A stretch of DNA of 64,000 nt from Erodium maritimum (Eukaryota; Streptophyta; Magnoliopsida; Geraniales; Geraniaceae), in NCBI GenBank assembly GCA_963921825.1, contig OY997589.1, forward strand, positions 84,924,523 to 84,988,522, in the 5' to 3' direction. The notes under the pieces were generated by a model. It saw only the letters and a list, made by a program, of their open reading frames with translations, ran no database searches and was not told where the DNA came from. Numbering within the stretch: the stretch's first letter is position 1; each line of letters opens with the position of its first letter. The position numbers and the translations under genes were made by a program. Shown one piece after another: positions 56,359-64,000 of the stretch.

Positions 56359-58992
56359 TGTAAGACCCGCTCCCGGTCGAACCGACGACTTTTCAAGCAG
56401 TTTGACTTGCTACCGGAAAGTCAACCGATGACTCAAGAAGTCACTCGGGACTTTTCCGGAACCCAAACGACTTAGCCATCATCACGGTTGGCTTAAGGGG
56501 AGAAATTCCTTTCGTTTGAGTATAATGTTGGAGAAAGTCAATTTTGGTCAAAACGAGACTTTTTATCGACGAAAAGCATTATTTTATTGTGCTGGAAATT
56601 ATTTTGGAAAAGTAAATAAACTATTTGGACACTTGTCCCTTTTTGGTTGAAAGAGAGAAAAGGGAGTAGTCTTAGACCCTTTTACCCTCCCAAAAGCTTG
56701 TACAAGGGATTCTAGCTCAAGGGCTTTTAGTCATTTGACACATCTAGGTATTATATGAGTTTGGAAAAGCAAAACCAACCCATTTTTACTTGGTGTAGCC
56801 GAAATTTGGAGTAGGAGCAAGAGAGAAGAGCTCCCATGGAGCTTTGAAGGAAAATCAAGGAAGAAGAGGCCACTTGAAGTCTTCCTTTAGCCATCCCTCC
56901 TCAAAATCACTACCATCTTCTCCATCTCACTCTTCTAGAGGTAATGGAACTCTCTAATCCTCATTTCCCTTCATCTCTTTTCATGGGTTTTGGGTGAAAT
57001 TGCTAGATGTTGTTGGGTTTGAGTAGAAATGATGGGAGATGTTGTGGATAAGAAGCTTTGTTGTGTTTTGTGAGAAATCCTTGGTTTGGTGGAGCTTTTA
57101 AGTTGGTTTTGATTTGTTGAATCATTAGAAACTTTCTTATTTGTTGATTCCTACCATGGGTAGAGGAGTATTGAAGGATTTGGACTGTGTTGGTAGTTGG
57201 AAGGGGTAAAATTTGGGGTTTGAAGGTGGCTTTTCGGAGAAAAGGAGCTGGAGGTTGGAGAAGGGCGAAACTGCCCTGGTGCGCCACAGATACGTGACGG
57301 ATCCCGTGACGGGCGACGCCACGGCTCCGTGAGGGAGTCCGTGACGGCACTCGTCACGGCTCCGTGACGGTAACCGTGAGGGTTGACGTCACGGATCCGT
57401 GACCAGGTCCGTGGCCGAGCAGGGTGAGGGTTTCCTTGAGGGTTTTTCACCTTGGTTGATCTTGGTTTTGAGCCGAACTTTGGAGGGGCTTTGGGGGTCT
57501 TACTTGCTGATTAAGTGGAGTCTAATTAACGTTTCTTTGTTTCCAAGACTTTGGGGATCGAGCTAGAGGAGCAAGGATCACACCGGGACCCGAGTGAAGA
57601 ACGGAGTGGTGACCACCGGGCTTATCATCAGAGGGTGGAGAGGAAGACCTCGAGGTAGGGAAAGTCTTAACCTCTCGTTTAAATGCTTAGTATGCATGTT
57701 AGGCTAATAAAATCGGAAAGGTCCTAGAAATGCCTATAGGATGCGAATAACTAGAATATTTGTCTTTCAATTACTAATAACCGGAAGTGTCTAGTGGTGA
57801 ATGAATAGGATGCCAATCACTAGTGTAACTCGCTTTCAATACTTGAGAATTGTTTGTCTGGTAGAGTGGCCTTGGCAAAGCCCTCAGATTAGTTGCGTGT
57901 TAGGATCACATGCTTGATTGTTTGGTTGCTTAGTGGATAGGCTAAAGAGTCTAATGGAACTAGTTGAACTGCATATTTGAATGCTCGTTTGAAGGTTTTC
58001 ATGTTTGGTTGATTGAACTCGTATTGGACTGTTGACTGTATTTGGATGATTGCTTGTTTTCCTTAAATGATTGCTTGGAGCATCGAGTATGACTGGTTGT
58101 ACCGAGCGGTGCAATCAGGTGATCGATGCCCCGATGGGTCGAGACTGGTAAGTGAACGGTAAGTTGTGATTGTGTAATTCGTGTGCTGTGTGATGCGGTG
58201 AAACGGTGATGTGTGAGCTATGTGTGATAGTGAATTGGTGGTTGTTGGGATTGGATTGCTTCGTGTTTCGATTGAGTGTGTTACTCAGGTGTCGTCTGAT
58301 TATTGTTGATACGGTATGGTACCTACACCGTTGAGGAGTCCGGTGTAGGATGATATATTGGGTACTTGTTGAATTGCCCAAGTGTATGCTTCCTATGAGA
58401 GTAATACCTTGGTTCCCGAGGACATAAAATCCTTTGGAGACGTTTCTGAGAATCCCGATGATAAGCGCCCCGAGGGGTTGTTTCCGGTCGCCTCAATGTT
58501 ATGCGTCTCCTCTGGATTTGAGGGAAATTCCGAGAGGACACATCATATGTTGATCGGAGGGTGGTGACCTTATGTGCCACGGCATTGGCTGGATTACTTT
58601 TTCTCGTGGTTGTTAAGAACTATCTTATTGTCTTTGCTGTTGACTTTATTGAGTTTAAGGTCCACCTTGTTATGTGTTTTCCCTACTGAGCGCAAGCTCA
58701 CCCCTGTGAGTTTATTGTTGTGTTTACAGGCTTGATTGAGGAGTAGAGGCTCGGGAGCTTCTCGGTGTGGGTGTCTATAGAGACTTCGCTTTTATTTTAT
58801 TTTCGTTTGGAACAGATTTTGTGGAGGATTATTATTACACCCCTGGAGGGTTATTTATGTTTTAAACCAAATTTTGTGGATTTGAGTTCTTATTGGAGTT
58901 TTTCAGGAACTTATTGTTGAGTTATTGTCTTTTAATCACTTATTCCTAGTCACGCCTTGAGTCCGGGCAAGAACCGGATTTGGGGCGTGACA
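56359..58992 (+). mobile_element. Solo LTR B inside an exon, perfect 5-bp TSD
   Basis: Starts TGTAAGACCCGCTCCCGGTC and ends CCGGATTTGGGGCGTGACA (2634 bp). CCTTG lies directly on both sides (56354-56358 and 58993-58997). No internal domain is present, so it is a solo LTR left by recombination. It shares start, end, the CACGG cluster and CTACTGAGCGCAAGCTCA (58684) with copies A and C. Frames such as 57350-57003 are chance. Confidence 0.9.
57285..57420. repeat. CACGG/CCGTG palindrome cluster in solo LTR B
   Basis: About ten CCGTGA or CACGG words, including GTCACGGCTCCGTGACGG and GTCACGGATCCGTGAC. The counterpart in LTR A is at 53100-53240. Confidence 0.85.
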
Positions 58993-59022
58993 CCTTGTCA
59001 GGCCGCATTCAAGTGTAGGTAA

Positions 59023-59282
59023 GAAATGTCAACTTTCGGTGTATGTTCAAATTCGATTTAACCTAAAAAAACATGCGTCATTATCTTTTGTATATTGACT
59101 TTGAACGTTTTGTGGAAGGTAATAAAATCAAAATCAATATAATTGATATGATTTGATTAGGGTGGTCAACTACATTGATATATAATCTTTATTTCTTTCT
59201 CATAGTCTTGTAATCTCCTATATATAGGAGTATCAAATTTCATTATAATATCAAGTGAAGCATTTTCAGCTTTATAATTTTA
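59023..59282. other. 3' flank of the peptide gene
   Basis: AT-rich. A weak TATATAGGAGTATC near 59221. No exon could be assigned. Confidence 0.35.
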
Positions 59283-59289
59283 CACGTTT

Positions 59290-59830
59290 ACCTTTTTTTT
59301 TGAAAGACCAATATATTAATAGTCTCCCGACTTTAAGAAAAAAAGACAGGAGAAAGAGGACAAAACCTCTCATACAAACCAGAGCATTACCAAAATAGAA
59401 GTCTCGAACCAAAAACAAGAACCCAATCAATGAGAAAACAAAGGTCAATACCCAGAAGTTCCGAACAAGAAGAAAACCAAATAACAACTCAACAAGGGGT
59501 GATCAAAACCAAACTAAAAACATAAACATCAAAAATCAGAAGAACGAACCAAAGCAATACAATAGCAAACATGTCAAATAACCTAGAAAAACAACCATTA
59601 AGAGCACACAGAAGAACACCAAGCTTGTACCCATGATATGGACTTGTACAAATACCTTATCCAAAACTATTTCAACAGTGGACTCTATTTTCCCCAGACA
59701 AGTAGTGTCTATAAGTACATAAACCACATCAAAAAAAATCCCCAAAGTGACCTTGGATGAGTGAAAACTAGTTGTCCCAAACCATGGATACAAGCTTGGA
59801 AGGACTGTTGTGACCAGCTATGGATGGGGA
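59290..59830 (-). mobile_element. Non-autonomous retroposon-like copy K, minus strand
   Basis: On the minus strand it ends ATTAATATATTGGTC then TTTC and an A-run (T-run 59292-59300). The body shares CAACAAGGGGTGA and GGTCAATACC words with copy G. The 5' border is unclear. Confidence 0.4.
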
Positions 59831-61111
59831 GACCTTCAATGGTGAGCTAAATGAAGCGGCCTACTTGTTTGTAGTGATGGTTTGCCTCCGGAACCAAGGT
59901 CATCCATTGTTTTAACCAAATGTCATCTTCTTGCAATAACTCTCGTTCAAAAATCGGATCAGGACAATGGATGAGAGCCACCATGTCCCCCAGACATTCG
60001 ATAGAAATCTCAGATACTCTGTCAATAGCTATTTCTCAATTCAGAGCTTCAACGCTCAAGTTCATAAGGCGAACTACGTGAACTTTGATCTCTCATATAC
60101 TATTGCAGAGTACGTAGGAAATCTGAGTACATTCCGGATACAAGTTTGTTATACCCAACCAAGATCATCTACAAGTACATCTACAACCATGAATGGAGGT
60201 ATTCCTAAAACCCTCTCCATCTACTTATTCTGTGATTGATTGTGATGCCCACGATTTAGGGTTCATGTAAATTATGATTTACAAGATCAACCTTCATCGC
60301 TTGCTTCCAATAAGGATCGCAAAAAGAAAAACTAAAAAGAAGAGCAGGTAACAGTAAACATGTTGGATGCTGAAATTTAAAGACCAAGAACACACCTAGG
60401 ACAACAAGTGCTAATCTGTGTACATGAGGCATAAGTGCGAGGGGAGTGTGAGGATGAGAGAGATGAAGACGACAGAAAGATCAGAGGATTATGCTTGCAT
60501 TTAGAAGTGTGTAAGCATTTGACTGTTGGTAATCTTTGTATTAAGAAACTTATATTGAGTATGCCAATGAAATTCTTCGGTTTTGGTTTGAATTTGAGTA
60601 TTATGCTTTGAATGTCGTGTGAGATACACAACATGACGTTTATCTAGTTTATAAAGGTAGAGAGTTCATATACGGAGGGGACTAATATTGCAGATGTTTT
60701 GGATTCACAAAAGGCAGTCTTAGCCCCGACGATCTTGAGGCAGGTTGTGGCCATGTCTGAGCGGGTTTCAGATACTCGAAAGGTCGGACAAGAGCTGATC
60801 GCAATGAATACTCGGGCTGATCTGCATCCGGGACTTGGGCACTCAGGTTGAGGTTCAAGAAATCTTACCAATTTCAGAATATGGTAATTAAGGAAATCAA
60901 AAATTGAAATCTCTGCTCTAGTCAACATTTGAAAACACAAAAAACTCACATGAATATTCATCTCATTCTCCAAGATAATAACTCTCGTTTTTTTTATTCG
61001 GTGCTACTTCTCATACACGGTTTTAAGTTTGTCGACGTTGTCGTTGTATCCTGAGAGACTTACTCAGACGGGGTGATAAAAGGTCTTAAAGAAACTGGTT
61101 CACGGGCCTCG
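59831..61111. other. Mostly unassigned; contains an open coding-like fragment
   Basis: Bases 60640-60851 (+) stay open and read SSYTEGTNIADVLDSQKAVL, then RQVVAMSERVSDTRKVGQEL, with clean codon-like sequence up to a TGA. It looks like a piece of a real protein, but I do not recognise it and see no start or splice context. The rest shows nothing definite. Confidence 0.35.
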
Positions 61112-61116
61112 ACAAA

Positions 61117-62525
61117 TGTATAACCCGCTTTGGTTGAAAGGGTACTTTTTTCGCAAGTTGAAACTTCGGGGTGGAAAATTGCAATGTGTGAATTGTAAAA
61201 AGAAAATAAAAAAAGGGAGAAAGGGATTTTGGGCCGGACTGGGCCGGTCAGAGGACCAGGCCCAGCACAACAACTCGGGCCAAGCCCGCACGAGAAACGC
61301 ACTCGGGCCAGGCCCAAGCCGCTTCAAAACCAGACCTAAAGCCTAAGGAGCCTACTGTTCATCGTCTTCAACGCTCGCCGCTTTAAAACTAGGGTTGGTA
61401 TACCGAGACCGATCTTGGATTTGTGCTGCGTGTTATATTCTCCTTGTGTGTTCTAAGAAAAGACGTAGCTGGAGTGATACTTACACCGAGGGATAGTTCC
61501 GGTGTAGTGTATCAAGGCCAAGGATGGCGTGTTTGGTATCCTGAGTCTCTGTGACGGGAGGACTTACGACCGAGGTATGTGCCGGTCCGTTGTACGTGAG
61601 GCCCTGAGTCTACGTGACAGGAAGACGTCCGACTGAGGGATTTCCGGTCTGGGATGTTACCCCGAGTCTACGTGACGGGAAGATGTCGGGACCGAGGCTT
61701 CGTGATCCGGTATGATATAATTGGAACGGGCTGTGATAGCCGGAGACATTGGAATTGGTTATACTACGTTTAGGGTGGGTTTACTTTGTGTGATGTGCGT
61801 GTCGTTTGGCTTTGTGCGTTGTCTGTTGTGTGTGCTACGCGTACTGTTTGGCTTTGTGCGTCGTCTGCTGTGTGTGCCGTGCATGCTGTCTGGCTGCGTA
61901 CATTGAGTTAAGTGTGACGTGAGAGTGTTTGGTGACTTGAGGAGCTGCTATACCTGTTCTTGTGTTGTCGTGCGAGTTCGCACGTGTGATCGGTTGTGAG
62001 ATAGCCGTGGGCGTTGTTCGTTGAGAATGGTTAGGTGATGATGGTCAAGAGCTAGTTGTGAAAAGTGATGGTTTCGGTTCTTTGCGAGTTGTTTTACGGG
62101 TTGTGCCTGAGTGAAAGTCACGCGTTGTCTTGTAGTATTTGTTTATTTTGACTTTTAATAGTTGTGCTTTACTAGTATGCCCTAATTAGCGGTTACCCGT
62201 GGTGATGAACTATGGTTCAGACCCTTAACTACTTTTTCTACTGAGCGTAAGCTCACCCCTTACTTTGTTGTGTTTCAGGTGTTGAGCGGGACTTGTACTA
62301 GCAGGATTCTTGGAGCTAGGGAGCTGACGGGGATTCGGGCTAGTGTCTATAGATGTATAGTCTTATTACTGTTTTGACTTGTTTTTATTATCGAGTTGTT
62401 GAATCGTTGAATCTTCGAAACTTTAAATTGCTTTTGAGACTCGTTTATTTATCCTATTTACTTTATTATTATTTTATCTTAAGTCGCGTCTCGAATTCGG
62501 TCAAAACCGGATTTGGGGCGTGACA
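61117..62525 (+). mobile_element. Solo LTR C, shorter relative, perfect 5-bp TSD
   Basis: Starts TGTATAACCCGCTTTGG and ends AACCGGATTTGGGGCGTGACA's core GGGGCGTGACA (1409 bp). ACAAA lies on both sides (61112-61116 and 62526-62530). It shares CTACTGAGCGTAAGCTCACC (62239) with B and the GTTCGCACGTGTGATCGG region (61977) with A. No internal domain is present. Confidence 0.88.
61541..61720. repeat. About 60-bp tandem repeat (3 units) in solo LTR C
   Basis: Units begin at CTGAGTCTCTGTGACGGGAG (61541), CTGAGTCTACGTGACAGGAA (61604) and CCGAGTCTACGTGACGGGAA (about 61662). Confidence 0.8.
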
Positions 62526-62530
62526 ACAAA

Positions 62531-63283
62531 CCAGTTCCCTATTCAATCATTGTGTGAGGTTATTGTATTACTACACATTATATTTATGATTTTATTACTC
62601 TTAGTAAGTTTAATTTCATTTACTATAATTGCTTCAACGTTATCTGTTCTCTATTGTTTATCGAATAACTCGTCTAACAGATTCCTCTTTCGATTCTTTT
62701 CTTTTCAGCCAATAAGATTGTGCCATGTGGCACATATATTATATATATTTTTGAGCAAAACGTTCTTTTAATTAATCAAGTTGTTTCATGACAATAGAGT
62801 GCATCAGAGACTCTCTGACCACGAAGAATTGGGCAAGAACAGAATGATCGTTATTCGTTTCATAAGATAACCGTCCTGGACGGTATTGAATCGGTGCCCC
62901 AAAGGCGAGGATAGAATATGGAAAAAGGGGGTGGGGTACCGGAGATCAGTAAAGACCTCAACAGTAATGGTGATGGTGTTAGGCAAAGCATCGTTCGGGG
63001 ACCCTCACTAGGCCAGTCCCCGATGCTCCCCTCCCTAGGGGAATCCATGATTCCCTGTTCAGTAGGCACCGAGCCTACAAAGACTGACTGGACGGCAACG
63101 ACGATAGTTCCCCGACCACAGTCTTCAAACCAAGACTAAGACGGTTCACGCAACGGTCCTCGGTTGCTTCTTCTCCAAGCAATTCCCACCTCGTCCTCCT
63201 TCCTCCAAACCCTAGTACGCCGTCCCAAATTTTCCACGATCATACTCCGGCTAGTCCTCTCTCGGGCGGCGTGGCTCCTAGGG
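62531..63283. other. No gene assigned
   Basis: The AT-rich left half lacks signals. The right half (62880-63283) is GC-richer with short minus-strand frames and could belong to the unit that holds the 63284-63637 frame. Confidence 0.35.
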
Positions 63284-63637
63284 TTACGTCTCCACCATGC
63301 CTTGTTCCAATCCTGATCTTGGTTCCTCTTCTCCCTTGCATGCCTCGGTGGAGGCCAAGGAGGCGGGGACGGCGATGACCGCTTCAGTGGGGCTGCGGAG
63401 GTATCGCTGGAAGGAATGAGTAATCTCTGACGAAGAGGACCACGGTAGGTTGTCTCCCAGAGAGGGGAGATCCTCGATTCCCGACTTAGCAGCACCAGAA
63501 GAGGAGGAAGAGCGGGGAGAACGCCATGGCAGCGGAGAGGAGAGACCGAACCTACGCCGGAAGAGGTGGAGGCTACGCTGAAGTGTGACGCAGCAAGGAG
63601 GGGCTGAAACCCTAGATTTGTCCTCCATTAAAGGCAC
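63284..63637 (-). CDS. Unknown 117-residue frame, low support
   Basis: It opens MPLMEDKSRVSAPPCCVTLQ and ends GLEQGMVET. It is Ser/Arg/Pro-rich with a GC-rich leader typical of the poly(A) retroposons of this window, preceded by AT-rich DNA. I do not recognise a domain. It could be a first exon of a host gene or the 5' end of another non-autonomous retroposon; the second is somewhat more likely. Confidence 0.25.
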   Translation of the reverse strand: MPLMEDKSRVSAPPCCVTLQRSLHLFRRRFGLSSPLPWRSPRSSSSSGAAKSGIEDLPSLGDNLPWSSSSEITHSFQRYLRSPTEAVIAVPASLASTEACKGEEEPRSGLEQGMVET

Positions 63638-64000
63638 ATAACCCTAGCAGACAAAAGTGATTATTAATCACCACATATATTATATATAAAAAACTATTTC
63701 AATATTTAAAAACAATTATATACTATTTTGGTCAATAAATATATATTACTTAAATAATAAAATAAAATCACAAATTAAATAAAATAATTTTAAATACAAG
63801 AGGAATCAAAATCAGAACCCCTACATGATACTAAAACAAGTGGAATCGATTCTTCAAACACACAACTCCAAAACGACAAATCAGCATCGAGAAACCCCTA
63901 CAATGCACATGCTAAAATTTGAGCTTGGTGTTTCAAGGGAATCACCTAATTTATTTGAGATTCGTTACCCTTTTCTTAGTTCATCATTCTATCTTTTACG
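63638..64000. other. AT-rich end of window, no gene
   Basis: Runs of ATATAT and AAATAAAAT; nothing to annotate. Confidence 0.5.

Larger units (their letters stand above)
55493..59022 (+). pseudogene. Small secreted peptide gene split by a solo LTR
   Basis: Exon 1 (55493-55574) encodes MTKPKTLLIIVVLITLLP then MSTTARRLS, a clear signal peptide, and ends G/GTGAGT. Exon 2 starts at 56151 after CAATAG; the phase-1 join gives Ala and keeps the frame (HENGSGNGGSK). It contains three 36-bp tandem units (56198-56305) giving 12-residue repeats around SKTDQS.MG, then SVNHRYKGDPC. There the 2634-bp LTR B sits inside the Cys codon; after it the old frame reads QAAFKCR and a stop (59020-59022). As it stands, translation would run into the LTR and stop at 56431. 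A GTAAGA donor-like site (59018) could mean a further exon once existed. I do not recognise the peptide family; a secreted signalling or Cys-containing peptide precursor is likely. Confidence 0.65.

Noticed and set aside
57003-57450. Minus-strand frames of about 100 codons in solo LTR B
   Set aside because: They cover the palindrome cluster of the LTR and show no protein similarity.
60150-60190. IYKYIYN-like peptide resembling a Helitron Rep motif (KYLYKYIYKG)
   Set aside because: Only a few residues match, no Rep catalytic or helicase motifs and no TC...CTRR ends were found nearby.
1-64000. CRISPR arrays, operons and prokaryotic signals
   Set aside because: The window is plant nuclear DNA; no regularly spaced direct repeats with unique spacers are present.

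Overview
This is nuclear DNA of a flowering plant, most probably a eudicot. Genes have short GT-AG introns, and the window holds a PERK-type receptor kinase, a lysine-rich arabinogalactan protein, F-box/FBA proteins, plant L1-type LINEs, Ty1/copia and Ty3-like fossils and many intronic MITEs. No bacterial, organellar or CRISPR-like structure is visible. The species cannot be fixed from the sequence.

Layout. 1-9280 is a minus-strand F-box cluster: gene X (leaves the window at base 1), decayed relative Y (about 2690-3232) and intact gene Z (6798-7991 with a 5' leader intron). X and Y are invaded by retroposons. 9400-20700 has no convincing host gene: a copia fossil with a 1.5 kb insert, GC-rich poly(A) retroposon copies, a hAT-type MITE, and an intact 280-codon reading frame inside a retroposon with clean target-site duplications (TSDs). 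20700-31000 holds another retroposon, a 5'-truncated minus-strand LINE with a 580-bp tandem duplication in its 3' region, one more GC-rich retroposon and AT-rich spacer. 31438-35990 is a plus-strand LINE with a perfect 17-bp TSD, inserted just upstream of the PERK gene (36644-41504, eight coding exons, 700 aa). 42100-47450 holds two retroposons and a second copia fossil. 48716-49875 is the lysine-rich AGP gene. 51200-62525 holds three solo LTRs of one family, two large inverted-repeat elements, and a small secreted-peptide gene whose second exon is split by one of the LTRs.

Host genes and likely roles: PERK is a plasma-membrane kinase with a proline-rich wall-facing part; the AGP is a GPI-anchored wall glycoprotein; F-box Z is a substrate adaptor for SCF ubiquitin ligases; the split gene encoded a secreted peptide with 12-residue repeats. 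PERK and AGP both act at the wall/membrane interface, but nothing shows co-regulation.

Most notable: (1) poly(A) retroposons that carry an ORF1-like frame (RRM in two cases) but no reverse transcriptase, three of them closed by TSDs; (2) the solo LTR inside a codon of the peptide gene; (3) Mutator-type MITEs with 9-10-bp TSDs in introns of all three intact host genes; (4) dense CACGG/CCGTG palindrome clusters in two LTRs and in an otherwise different element.
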